Origin: an uncultured Muribaculaceae bacterium
GTDB lineage: Bacteria; Bacteroidota; Bacteroidia; Bacteroidales; Muribaculaceae
DNA length: 58,713 bases
NCBI GenBank assembly: GCA_910587185.1
Contig: CAJULY010000017.1
Coordinates: 1 to 58,713, forward strand
Direction of reading: 5' to 3'
Of this stretch, positions 7,635-16,792 are shown piece after piece. Each line of letters starts with the position of its first letter. Positions within the stretch are counted from its first letter, which is position 1. The notes under the pieces were generated by a model. The model did no database searches. It had not been told where the DNA came from and was given only the letters and a program-made list of their open reading frames with translations. A program made the translations under genes and the position numbers.

Positions 7635-10028
7635 TTATTTATCCACGTTATAGTGCTTGTAATCGCCGTAACCGTAGCCGTAGCCGTAACCATAGCCGTA
7701 CTTGTGGCCATAGCTGGAGGTGCCGGAAAGAGTGCCGTTAAGCACGAGACCCATATTCTTGAATTTTTTCTCGGAATACAGACGGTCGATTTCGGGAACC
7801 ATGACACGCTCGAGAAGACCGGCACGGACAACGAAGATCGTTCGATCGACAAGCGTCTCGATGATCTGGGCGTCAGCCATCATCTCGATCGGCGGACAGT
7901 CGATGATCACATAATCATATTCTGTTCTCAGCTTGGCCAGAAGATCGGCGAACGTATTGCTTTCAAGGAGTTCCGCAGGGTTGGGCGGGATAGTTCCTAC
8001 AGGAAGTACCGACAGCTTCTTGATATCGTCACTGTGGACTATGACAGAATCGACGTTATCGACACCTCCGATGAGATAGTTGGCAAGACCCTTGGAGGGA
8101 GAGCCTACATATTGCGATGTCGAGCAATGGCGCATGTCGCCGTCTATCACAAGGACTTTTTTGTTTCTGATAGCGAGAGCCGCACCGAGGTTCATGGCAA
8201 TGAAGCTCTTTCCGGAACCCGGATTGAAAGATGTGATCATTATCATACTGCAGTTGCCGTCGGCTTTGGCAAGGAATCCGAGATTGGTACGCAACACGCG
8301 GAAAGCCTCGTTGACCATGTCGCGGCTGCCGGGACGAACAGAGATCTTGTTCTTGATGACTTCGCCCTTCTTGGCCTTGACCATAGGGATCTCGCCGATG
8401 AACGGCACTGCCAGACCTTCGAGGTCCTTGCGGCCGCGGATCTTAGTGTCGGTGAGGACGCGGAGGTATGTAACTCCGAAGGGGATCACGAGTCCGAGAA
8501 TAAACGCGATCGCAAGCACGTGGAGCTTTACGGGCGATGTCGGGGTGTCAAGACCACCGGGACGGGTGATGACCTGAGTATTATAGGTTGTAAACGCCTG
8601 TGTCAATTCGTTTTCCTCACGTTTCTGCAGGAGGAAGAGATAGAGTCCCTCTTTTACTTTCTGCTGACGCTCCATGGAAAGAAGCGAAATTGCCTGAGTG
8701 GGGCTCGATGCGATCTGAGCGGTAGCCATGCTCTTGCTGCCCTGAAGATTGCGGATCTGAGTGTCAAGAGAGGTGATCTCATTGTCGATGGCGGCAATAA
8801 GGGCGGTGCGCAGACCAGCGATCTGTGCGTCAAGATCCATCACTACGGGATGAGCGTCGGAAGAGTTGGATGCAAGCTGGTTGCGTTCGAGCATTTTGGT
8901 GTTATATTCGCCGATGCTTGTCTCGATAGCCACATTGCCTATTCCGGAGTTGACGGGAAGAACGTGGTTCTTGTTCGACTCGCTGGAAAGGTAATTACGC
9001 ATGTAGCGCGTCATCTGGAGCTTGCTGTTGAGCTGCAGAAGCTGCTCGTCAGCCTGTTTGCTCTGCTCCATATACATTCTGGCTGTCTCGCTCACGTCAG
9101 GAATGAGGTGTTCGCTCTGATATGAGGAGATGTCCTTATCCACATGTCCGAGTTCGGTCTCGATGACGCCGAGACGCTCGTTGATGAACTTCGATGTGCT
9201 GACAGTCGAGAGGTTGCGGTTCTCGAGCCACTTTTCGTTATAGACGCTTATGACGGCGTTGATTATGTCTTCCGCACGTTGGGTAGAGGGGTCGCTGACA
9301 GAAATGTTAATCGTGTTTCCCTTGTCATTCTTGTGATCGATGTTCATTTCTTTGGAGAAAGCTGCCACAGCGACCTTCATGGGCATTCTGTCAAAATGAA
9401 TATCGTATGCTTTTCCTGGAACGTAGTAGGGAGTAGCTTTCACCTCAATTGCGCCGGCGGAAGTCTTGACAGTTCCTCCGAGACGGGCTTTGGATGCGCC
9501 GATAATGCGCTGATCCTTTTTATCGACCATGACATCGGATATTTCAAACGTTCCGTCCTTATTCACCTCAATGTCGAAAGAGGCGCCTTCGTTTTCAGTG
9601 AGTGCGAGCATAGTCACGCTGACCGGAAGCGTCGGACCGTAAAGTATTTCCGAGCGGAAATCGCCGGGTTCGGTATATGTTTTGTTGAGTGAAAGACGCT
9701 TGACGACTTCCTCCATCACGTCGGGCGACTGGAGTTTGTTGACTTCATCGACAATATTGTTGTGGGTCTGCAGAAGGCCCATGTCGGCAAAGGCATCCAG
9801 ACCTGCGGAAGCAGATTTTCTCTGCGTCTCGTCCTTGATCACGACCGCAGCCGTGCGGGTATATACCGGAGTTGCGCGGGCAAGATAAAGTAACGCAAGG
9901 CCTATGCAGACTGCCAGAGACAGCAATATCCATGGCCAGCGTTTGAGAGTCAGAGTTATGACTTCGGTAATTTTAACCTGCTCTACAGCTGACTGCCGTT
10001 CAGTTTTTTCAGCGTATTCCGATTCCAT
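7635..10028 (-). CDS. Polysaccharide co-polymerase / BY-type tyrosine autokinase (Wzc-like)
   Basis: A 797-residue inner-membrane protein: N-terminal Wzz domain with a membrane helix at about 32-51, a long periplasmic coiled-coil region with a GNVR domain, a second helix near 505-522, and a cytoplasmic BY-kinase domain. The kinase has Walker A FNPGSGKS (about 598-606), Walker A' VLVIDGDMRH and Walker B YVIIDCPP (about 703). The C-terminus is a tyrosine cluster of nine Tyr in the last 27 residues, including six consecutive Tyr-Gly dipeptides, the autophosphorylation tail. It couples polymer length to export through the Wza-like partner encoded just upstream (10-bp gap) and is reset by the phosphatase downstream. 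Confidence 0.94.
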   Translation of the reverse strand: MESEYAEKTERQSAVEQVKITEVITLTLKRWPWILLSLAVCIGLALLYLARATPVYTRTAAVVIKDETQRKSASAGLDAFADMGLLQTHNNIVDEVNKLQSPDVMEEVVKRLSLNKTYTEPGDFRSEILYGPTLPVSVTMLALTENEGASFDIEVNKDGTFEISDVMVDKKDQRIIGASKARLGGTVKTSAGAIEVKATPYYVPGKAYDIHFDRMPMKVAVAAFSKEMNIDHKNDKGNTINISVSDPSTQRAEDIINAVISVYNEKWLENRNLSTVSTSKFINERLGVIETELGHVDKDISSYQSEHLIPDVSETARMYMEQSKQADEQLLQLNSKLQMTRYMRNYLSSESNKNHVLPVNSGIGNVAIETSIGEYNTKMLERNQLASNSSDAHPVVMDLDAQIAGLRTALIAAIDNEITSLDTQIRNLQGSKSMATAQIASSPTQAISLLSMERQQKVKEGLYLFLLQKREENELTQAFTTYNTQVITRPGGLDTPTSPVKLHVLAIAFILGLVIPFGVTYLRVLTDTKIRGRKDLEGLAVPFIGEIPMVKAKKGEVIKNKISVRPGSRDMVNEAFRVLRTNLGFLAKADGNCSMIMITSFNPGSGKSFIAMNLGAALAIRNKKVLVIDGDMRHCSTSQYVGSPSKGLANYLIGGVDNVDSVIVHSDDIKKLSVLPVGTIPPNPAELLESNTFADLLAKLRTEYDYVIIDCPPIEMMADAQIIETLVDRTIFVVRAGLLERVMVPEIDRLYSEKKFKNMGLVLNGTLSGTSSYGHKYGYGYGYGYGYGDYKHYNVDK
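7664..7700. repeat. Hexanucleotide microsatellite encoding the Tyr-Gly tail
   Basis: Short tandem hexamers of the form CCGTAA/CCGTAG/CCATAG within the 3' end of the kinase gene encode the repeated Tyr-Gly dipeptides. Gain or loss of a unit keeps the frame and changes the number of phospho-acceptor tyrosines. Confidence 0.75.
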
Positions 10029-10038
10029 TATTTGTTGC

Positions 10039-10833
10039 TTATCTTATGATCAATGCTGTTACTGTTGTCAGAAGCGATGCCACGGAAATCCAGAACGAAG
10101 GCGAAAGCACGGTGTTACCGGTCGATGTGGCCTGACGTTTCTTCGTGTCGTTGGGATCTATGTAGATGACATCATTCTGCTGCACATAATATGCCGGCGA
10201 CTGCATGAGCTGGTCGGTCTTGGTGAGGTCGAGACGGTAGGCTACGTTCTGTCCGTTGTCTTCACGGACAACGAGCACGTTCGTGCGCACGCCGGTGATG
10301 TTCAGGTCGCCTGCCTTGCTTATGGCCTGAAGGATGGTCATGTTGTCGCGGTCTATTTCATATTCGCCTGGACGGGCCACGTCACCAAGCACGGCGACTT
10401 TGGCATTCTGGAAGTTGACCGATACCACGGGGCTCTTCAGCTGCTCGCGTTCCACAAGCTGCTTTTCTATCATAGAGGCGACTTCGGTCCTGGTCATTCC
10501 CGCGACATGCAACTTTCCCAAGACGGGGAAGTTGATGAAACCATCGGGAGATACGGTGTAGTCCGCGGTCTGATAACTCGAGTTTCCGCCCTGACCTATG
10601 CGGCCCTGATAGATCGGAAGGTTGAACACTTCAGCGAGCTTCGGGTCCTTGGCATTCACAATGATCGAGATGCGGTCATCGGGTTCGATGGTGATACGAC
10701 GCTCCGGACGGACAGCCTGTGACTGGCCGTTTTCCATCCCCTGAAGATAAGTGACATCCTTGGGAGTAGAACAAGAGCTGAGAAGCAAAGCGACACCTGA
10801 CAATATCGCCATCAGACTTTTGGTTATATTCAT
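10039..10833 (-). CDS. Polysaccharide export outer-membrane lipoprotein (Wza-like)
   Basis: A 264-residue Poly_export/SLBB protein. The lipobox LLLSSC gives lipidation at C21. The Poly_export domain (about 45-150) starts with RITIEPDDRISIIVNAKDP, and an SLBB domain follows (KVAVLGDVARPGEYEI, MTILQAISKAGDL). The last 20 residues (WISVASLLTTVTALIIR) are hydrophobic, a C-terminal helix that could span a membrane. It forms the periplasmic/outer-membrane channel for capsule or exopolysaccharide with the Wzc-like kinase. First gene of the operon, about 355 nt downstream of the best promoter. Confidence 0.92.
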   Translation of the reverse strand: MNITKSLMAILSGVALLLSSCSTPKDVTYLQGMENGQSQAVRPERRITIEPDDRISIIVNAKDPKLAEVFNLPIYQGRIGQGGNSSYQTADYTVSPDGFINFPVLGKLHVAGMTRTEVASMIEKQLVEREQLKSPVVSVNFQNAKVAVLGDVARPGEYEIDRDNMTILQAISKAGDLNITGVRTNVLVVREDNGQNVAYRLDLTKTDQLMQSPAYYVQQNDVIYIDPNDTKKRQATSTGNTVLSPSFWISVASLLTTVTALIIR

Positions 10834-11182
10834 ACTAAAGATTTAACAAATTTTAATTCAGTTCTTCTATATAAAACAAACAAATGTGTACTGCACTGTT
10901 TACACAAAATCTGAAAGACATGCGGGGGAACCCGCTGTGTCATTCAGGCTCAAATCAATTGCTCTGCTCATAAGGCTATTTCCACGTTCTTGCAAAACGC
11001 TTCACACCTTAATATAACCATTCAGCCAACACCCGATCAATACGCTCATCAACAGCTATTTGCATGCCGCAGCTGTTGGAGCGGCGATTATCAACCTTGA
11101 ATTTCTGGCCATCACTGGAACATCAGAGGAATTATTTGCGAACCGAATGCCTATATGCAATAGGCGCTGGTTGGACAAAATC
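10834..11182 (-). promoter_or_regulatory. Long structured 5' leader of the capsule export operon
   Basis: About 350 nt with no convincing gene lie between the predicted transcription start and the wza-like ATG. Inverted repeats inside it: GCCTAT/ATAGGC (11149-11165), CAACAGCT/AGCTGTTG (11050-11078), and GCGGG/CCCGC (10922-10935). None is followed by a clear T-run on the minus strand, so they are candidate regulatory folds rather than terminators. Confidence 0.4.
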
Positions 11183-11188
11183 CGGTTG

Positions 11189-11219
11189 CAAAGATAATGT
11201 TTTAAATAAACATACGCAA
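11189..11219 (-). promoter_or_regulatory. Promoter of the capsule export operon
   Basis: Minus strand: TTG (11219-11217), 20 bp, TATCTTTG (11196-11189). This is the only good match between the nuclease terminator and the wza-like gene, and predicts a start near 11182. Confidence 0.65.
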
Positions 11220-11279
11220 CATTGTTACATTTTAATGGATATTTTCACAAATATTCCCCCAAAATATCCAACCGGCTAT

Positions 11280-11306
11280 AAAAAAGGCCGTTTAAAACGG
11301 CCTTTT
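11280..11306 (-). terminator. Intrinsic terminator of the S1/P1 nuclease gene
   Basis: A 12-bp perfect inverted repeat (AAAAGGCCGTTT, 11282-11293, and its complement 11295-11306), with a GC-rich middle, ends in a T-run on the minus strand, 24 bp past the nuclease stop. It insulates the capsule promoter from nuclease transcription. Confidence 0.85.
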
Positions 11307-11329
11307 CAATATCATGTCGCGTCTATGGT

Positions 11330-12142
11330 TCACTGCACCGGAACGTAAGGTGCGTTCTGCTTCATCGAAGGGTCGAAAAGAGAATTGAGGATACGGGCCA
11401 GGCGAAGGCCACCGCGCAGAAGCTGCTGCTCCACCGTCGGAGTCCAGTCGGCCACCTCGTTGTAGCTGATTTTGCTTCCTGCAGGCATTTCGCGGTAGAT
11501 GACCGTAGCTATGTTGAGTGTTTCCTTGGCCCAGTCGTCGAAAGAACCGTCGGCCACTGCCGAAACATCCTCTTCAGGCAGAATGTCAAGAATCTCGGCC
11601 CACTCGCTGTAGCTCCATTTATGTCCGCCTTCCAGAATGCTTGAATCCCAGACAGAATGCAGATTGGTGTCACGGCCGAAAAACTTGACGCCGACACGGT
11701 TTGCCCCCAGATCGGTAGCATGGCCCATGTGCATCGGCTGATGGAGGTCGCCGGTGATGTGCACGAGTATCTTTAGAGCCAGAGCCGCATCCTCTTTGTT
11801 GACGGAGGGATCAGACAGTTTCTCGATCTGCGCGCGCATTGCCGTCACGACATCGCCCGACGGATTGGCCGGGGCTTCCTCATAGCGTACTCCTTCGTCA
11901 ACATTCTTGTAATGCCAGGTCTTGGTATAGGCATATTCCGGAGTGTGACTCGCGTTGTCAAGCCAGTTGGCCCAATAGATGATAGACCGCCCGTCGAGAA
12001 TGGAATCGATGGCCGACTTGGCGGTCGGGGTCAGATGGCGCTCGGCTATTTTCGCAATCGCATCGTGTCCCTTCTGTCCCCAGGCATAAGCCATGGCGAC
12101 ACACACTGTTAAAAAGACAGAAACAAAATAGAAACGTTTCAT
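11330..12142 (-). CDS. S1/P1-type zinc nuclease, exported
   Basis: A 270-residue phospholipase C/P1 nuclease-fold enzyme that hydrolyses single-stranded DNA and RNA, and 3'-nucleotides. The signal peptide ends ...AMAYA, making W21 the mature N-terminus. In this family the N-terminal Trp is itself a zinc ligand, and W21-G-Q-K-G-H26 reproduces W1/H6 of nuclease P1. Other ligand motifs: ANWLDNASH, WHYKNVD, HITGDLHQPMHMGH and HSVWD. It is complete and probably periplasmic, for nucleic-acid scavenging. Its predicted transcript starts upstream of a MITE-like element that therefore sits in its 5' leader. Confidence 0.93.
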   Translation of the reverse strand: MKRFYFVSVFLTVCVAMAYAWGQKGHDAIAKIAERHLTPTAKSAIDSILDGRSIIYWANWLDNASHTPEYAYTKTWHYKNVDEGVRYEEAPANPSGDVVTAMRAQIEKLSDPSVNKEDAALALKILVHITGDLHQPMHMGHATDLGANRVGVKFFGRDTNLHSVWDSSILEGGHKWSYSEWAEILDILPEEDVSAVADGSFDDWAKETLNIATVIYREMPAGSKISYNEVADWTPTVEQQLLRGGLRLARILNSLFDPSMKQNAPYVPVQ

Positions 12143-12160
12143 TGAAATGATGATATAATG

Positions 12161-12245
12161 AACTGTTTTAAACTTATTTCAAAATGTTAATTCAGAACTG
12201 ACGGAAACCTTCGGCTATACCATTTGCAATAAGTTTAAATCAGTT
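12161..12245. mobile_element. MITE-like element, intact copy (85 bp, 17-bp terminal inverted repeats)
   Basis: Left end 12161-12177 (AACTGTTTTAAACTTAT) and right end 12229-12245 (ATAAGTTTAAATCAGTT) are inverted repeats with one mismatch. The left 43 bp recur with one mismatch at 31731-31773. It encodes nothing and lies in the 5' leader of the nuclease gene. No target-site duplication could be fixed by eye. Confidence 0.6.
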
Positions 12246-12264
12246 CAATATTGAATTCGACCTA

Positions 12265-12296
12265 CAAATTTAAAAATAAGCTGCCAAAAGAGCCAA
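12265..12296 (-). promoter_or_regulatory. Promoter of the S1/P1 nuclease gene
   Basis: Minus strand TTG (12296-12294), 21 bp, TAAATTTG (12272-12265). The predicted start near 12258 gives a leader of about 115 nt that contains the whole MITE-like element, which would fold into a hairpin in the mRNA. Confidence 0.5.
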
Positions 12297-12347
12297 CCGA
12301 TTGCAGGATTGTAAAAATATTGTTATAATTTTGTAGCGCTGATTCAA

Positions 12348-12355
12348 TAACTTTG
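12348..12355 (+). promoter_or_regulatory. -7 box of rsmA-mgtE
   Basis: TAACTTTG, 31 bp before the rsmA ATG. A well-spaced -33 element is not evident. Confidence 0.5.
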
Positions 12356-12386
12356 CCAAATCAGAACATATTAAAATATAGAAAAG

Positions 12387-13181
12387 ATGCAGAAAGTACG
12401 CCCGAAGAAAGCCCTTGGCCAACATTTCCTGACCGATCTGTCGATAGCCCGACGCATTGCGGCAACGCTTGACGATTACCGCGGACTGCCGGTCATTGAA
12501 GTAGGTCCGGGAATGGGTGTGCTGACCCGATTTCTTCTCGAAGAGGGCCACGACGTAAAGGTTGCCGAGATCGACACTGAAAGCATAGCCTACCTGCGCC
12601 GCGAATTTCCGGTCCTCGACCGGGAAGGCCGGATACTCGAAGGCGATTTCCTGCAGATGGATCTTGACGAGACCGAACCGGGCACGGGGCCTTTCTGCGT
12701 GATAGGGAACTACCCCTACAACATCTCCTCGCAGATTTTTTTCCATGTTCTGAACTACAAAGACCGCATCGTGTGCTGCTCCGGAATGTTGCAGCGCGAA
12801 GTGGCCGAACGTCTCGCCGCTCGACCGGGAACAAAAGCGCGCGGAATCCTGAGCGTGCTGCTTCAGACGTGGTATGACGTGGAATATCTTTTCACAGTAA
12901 GTGAAAACGTGTTCAATCCGCCTCCTAAAGTGAAAAGCGGCGTAATCAGAATGACACGCAACGATGTGACCGCTCTGGGATGTGACGAAAAGCTTTTCCG
13001 CACTGTCGTTAAGACCTCCTTCGGCCAGCGGCGCAAAACCCTGCGCAATTCCATACGGGGACTTATCCCCGCCGGCGCTCCGATGCCCGACAGCGACCTG
13101 ATGGCGCTCCGTCCCGAACAGCTTTCTGTCGGGGACTTCATAGAACTTACAAACCTCATCACAAGACTGCGCGAAGAATGA
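12387..13181 (+). CDS. rsmA: 16S rRNA (adenine1518-N6/adenine1519-N6)-dimethyltransferase
   Basis: KsgA/RsmA, 264 residues, dimethylates two adjacent adenosines in the 3' terminal hairpin of 16S rRNA during 30S maturation. The N-terminal KKALGQHFL motif, SAM-binding EVGPGMG (38-44), acidic EID after strand 2, GDFLQ, and catalytic motif IV NYPYN (108-112; NYPY rather than NIPY, as commonly seen in Bacteroidetes) are all present. Full length. Its stop overlaps the mgtE start by 4 bp (ATGA), so the two are translationally coupled. Confidence 0.96.
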   Translation: MQKVRPKKALGQHFLTDLSIARRIAATLDDYRGLPVIEVGPGMGVLTRFLLEEGHDVKVAEIDTESIAYLRREFPVLDREGRILEGDFLQMDLDETEPGTGPFCVIGNYPYNISSQIFFHVLNYKDRIVCCSGMLQREVAERLAARPGTKARGILSVLLQTWYDVEYLFTVSENVFNPPPKVKSGVIRMTRNDVTALGCDEKLFRTVVKTSFGQRRKTLRNSIRGLIPAGAPMPDSDLMALRPEQLSVGDFIELTNLITRLREE

Positions 13182-14539
13182 AAGAATTCACCGACGAATA
13201 TATCCAGAATCTGCGTTCGATCATCGCCGCCGGCGATGAGGAAAGCGCACGCCGCGAACTTGCCGACCTACACCCGGCCGACATAGCCGAACTGTATCAG
13301 GACCTCGATCTGGAGGAAGCGGAATTCCTCTACAAGCTGCTCGACGAGGAAACGGCCGCCGACGTGGTCATGGAACTCGACGAGGAAGACCGCCGGAAGC
13401 TCCTCTCCAACATGGACGCGGAGGACATCGCCAAGCAGTTCATCGACCACCTCGACGTGGACGACGCCGTTGACCTCATCCAGGAACTCGACGAGGAGGA
13501 CCGCGACGAGATCCTTTCGCACATCGACGACGTCGAACAGGCCGGTGACATCATCGACCTTCTGAAATATGACGAGGACACCGCCGGCGGTCTGATGGGC
13601 ACGGAGATGATCGTCGTGAACGAAAACTGGAGCATGCCGGAGTGCATCAAGGAGATGCGTATGCAGGCTTCGGACATGGACGAGATATATAATGTGTATG
13701 TGGTCGATGACGACAACAAGCTCCGGGGCATACTCCCGCTGAAGAAGCTTATTACTGATCCTTCAGTGTCGAAGGTCAAGCGCGTGATGGAGGAAGACCC
13801 TGTTTCCGTGAAAGCCGACACGCCGATCGACGAGGTGGCGCTCGATTTCGAGAAGTATGACCTTGTGGCAATGCCGGTTGTCGATTCCATAGGACGTTTG
13901 CTCGGGCGCATAACCTTCGACGACGTCATGGACCAGGTCCGCGAATCGCAGGAACGAGACTATCAGCTCGCATCAGGTATCTCGAGCGACGTCGATGCCG
14001 ACGACTCCGTGTTCGCCCAGACAAAGGCACGCATTCCATGGCTTCTGATCGGAATCCTTTCTGGTATTCTCGCATCGCTCATCCTCACCGGCTTCGAGGA
14101 CCAGCTGGCGGCCGTCACAGCGCTGGCGCTCTTCATTCCGGTTATCGGCGGCACGGGAGGAAATGTCGGCGTCCAGGCATCGGCCATCGTCGTGCAGGGT
14201 CTTGCCAACGGTTCGCTTGATGTCAGGGAATTCACGCGTCAGATATGGAAAGAGGTGGTCATAGGTCTGCTTAACGCCACTGTGCTGACCGCCGTCATAT
14301 TCGTCTATAACCTGATCATGCTTCCCGGAGAATTCGCTGTCACTATAAGCGTGGCCACGTCGCTGTTCTGCGTCGTCATGTTCGCATCGATTCTGGGCAC
14401 TCTTGTTCCGATGACGCTCGAGAAGCTGCATATAAACCCGGCCCTCGCCACCGGACCCTTCATTCAGATCAGCAACGACCTCGTCGGTATTATAATATAT
14501 GTGGAGATCGCCACATTCTTCCTCAGGATTCTCAGTTGA
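13178..14539 (+). CDS. mgtE: Magnesium transporter MgtE
   Basis: A 453-residue homodimeric Mg2+ channel of the inner membrane. An acidic N domain (about 20-130, many DEED-type clusters) and two CBS domains (about 135-260) form the cytoplasmic Mg2+ sensor that closes the pore at high Mg2+. Five membrane helices follow from about residue 285, including the pore segment with PVIGGTGGNVGVQASA. Length matches characterised MgtE proteins. Overlaps rsmA by 4 bp. A second Mg2+ transporter type (CorA) is encoded at 36975-37895. Confidence 0.95.
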   Translation: MKEFTDEYIQNLRSIIAAGDEESARRELADLHPADIAELYQDLDLEEAEFLYKLLDEETAADVVMELDEEDRRKLLSNMDAEDIAKQFIDHLDVDDAVDLIQELDEEDRDEILSHIDDVEQAGDIIDLLKYDEDTAGGLMGTEMIVVNENWSMPECIKEMRMQASDMDEIYNVYVVDDDNKLRGILPLKKLITDPSVSKVKRVMEEDPVSVKADTPIDEVALDFEKYDLVAMPVVDSIGRLLGRITFDDVMDQVRESQERDYQLASGISSDVDADDSVFAQTKARIPWLLIGILSGILASLILTGFEDQLAAVTALALFIPVIGGTGGNVGVQASAIVVQGLANGSLDVREFTRQIWKEVVIGLLNATVLTAVIFVYNLIMLPGEFAVTISVATSLFCVVMFASILGTLVPMTLEKLHINPALATGPFIQISNDLVGIIIYVEIATFFLRILS

Positions 14540-14571
14540 AAAATTTAACAAAAAAAATTCTGACATAGCTA

Positions 14572-14601
14572 TTGGCGTTTCGCGCAAAAATTGTAATTTT
14601 G
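14572..14601 (+). promoter_or_regulatory. Promoter of dapF-dapL
   Basis: TTG (14572-14574), 19 bp, TAATTTTG (14594-14601), 47 bp ahead of the dapF ATG. Confidence 0.65.
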
Positions 14602-14648
14602 CGCCATCAAAAAATTAACGTCGCGGAAGAGACAGACATCCTGCAACA

Positions 14649-15497
<849 letters not shown>

Positions 15498-15511
15498 AAA
15501 TTCTGAACGAT

Positions 15512-16738
15512 ATGATAAAAGTCAACGACAATTTCACGCTTCTCTCTCCCTCCTACCTCTTTTCGGATATAGCAAAGAAAGTGTCGGACTACCGCCGTGA
15601 GCATCCCGATGCCGACATAATCAGGATGGGCATTGGCGATGTGACACGTCCCGTCTGTCCAGCCGCAGTCGAAGCCTTGCGCCGCGCTGCCTCCGACGAG
15701 AGCCATGCCGATACTTTCCACGGCTACGGACCTGAACAAGGCTATGAATTTCTCCGCAAAGCCATCGCCGTCCACGATTATCTGGAAAGAGGCATCGATA
15801 TCTCGCCCGACGAGATTTTCATCAGCGACGGAGCCAAAAGCGACACCGGTAACATCGGCGACATCCTTTCGCCTGACTGCCGCGTAGCCGTGACCGATCC
15901 CGTATATCCCGTCTATGTCGATACGAACGTGATGGCCGGCCGCGCTGGCACTCCCCTGCCCGACGGCCGATGGAGCCGCCTCGAATATCTGCCGTGCACG
16001 GCTGAAAACGGCTTCTGTCCGCCCCTGCCCGTCACCGACCCCGACGTCATCTATCTCTGTTTCCCCAACAATCCGACCGGAACCGCGCTCACCCGCGCCC
16101 AGCTCCGCCCTTGGGTCGAATATGCCCTGAGCCATAACGCCCTGCTGCTTTTCGACGCCGCCTACGAGGCCTACGTCAGCGAGCCCGACATTCCGCGCTC
16201 GATCTATGAGATTCCCGGCGCCGAAAAGTGTGCCATAGAATTCCGCAGTTTCTCGAAGACTGCCGGATTCACAGGCCTGCGCTGCGGCTACACCATAGTG
16301 CCGCGCGCCCTGAACGGAACCGACAGCAAAGGCCACACCGTCAGCCTCCACCATCTCTGGCTGCGGCGCCAGTCAACCAAGTTCAACGGCGCCAGCTACG
16401 TGATTCAGCGCGCCGCCGAAGCCCTCTACACTCCCGAGGGCCGGCGCCAGGTCCGCGAGACCATAGCCTATTACATGGAGAACGCCCGCATGCTGCGCGA
16501 AGGTCTTGCCTCGATCGGGCTGCAGGCGTTTGGAGGAATCAACTCGCCATATATATGGGTGCGCACCCCCGGAGGCCTCTCGTCGTGGGAATTCTTCGAG
16601 CAGCTTCTCCACAAATGCAACGTGGTGGGCACTCCCGGTTCTGGCTTCGGCCCCTCGGGCGAAGGCTATCTGCGCCTGACCGCGTTCTCCACCCACGAGG
16701 CTACGGCCGCGGCCATTGCACGGCTCGGTCAGCTCTGA
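15512..16738 (+). CDS. dapL: LL-diaminopimelate aminotransferase
   Basis: A 408-residue fold-type I PLP aminotransferase that converts tetrahydrodipicolinate directly to LL-diaminopimelate with glutamate as donor, bypassing the succinylase and acetylase routes. MGIGDVTRP near the N-terminus, FPNNPTG (184-190), D215 for the PLP nitrogen and K249 in SFSKTAGFTG for the Schiff base are present. The length and GIGDVT start distinguish it from ordinary aspartate aminotransferases. Downstream of dapF in an operon. Confidence 0.95.
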   Translation: MIKVNDNFTLLSPSYLFSDIAKKVSDYRREHPDADIIRMGIGDVTRPVCPAAVEALRRAASDESHADTFHGYGPEQGYEFLRKAIAVHDYLERGIDISPDEIFISDGAKSDTGNIGDILSPDCRVAVTDPVYPVYVDTNVMAGRAGTPLPDGRWSRLEYLPCTAENGFCPPLPVTDPDVIYLCFPNNPTGTALTRAQLRPWVEYALSHNALLLFDAAYEAYVSEPDIPRSIYEIPGAEKCAIEFRSFSKTAGFTGLRCGYTIVPRALNGTDSKGHTVSLHHLWLRRQSTKFNGASYVIQRAAEALYTPEGRRQVRETIAYYMENARMLREGLASIGLQAFGGINSPYIWVRTPGGLSSWEFFEQLLHKCNVVGTPGSGFGPSGEGYLRLTAFSTHEATAAAIARLGQL

Positions 16739-16792
16739 GACACATAGTATCAAACAATATACAAAAAACCATCCCCCCCATCCAATCAACGT

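Noticed and set aside
7653..9125. 490-codon plus-strand frame opposite the wzc-like gene
   Set aside because: Antisense to a gene with full kinase motifs; composition reflects complementary codon bias.
10834..11280. Invertible promoter (Mpi-type) for the capsule operon
   Set aside because: No pair of long inverted repeats flanking the promoter and no serine or tyrosine recombinase gene in the window.
11064..11348. 94-codon plus-strand frame in the capsule-nuclease gap
   Set aside because: It runs through the minus-strand promoter and the nuclease terminator hairpin and has no recognisable protein features.
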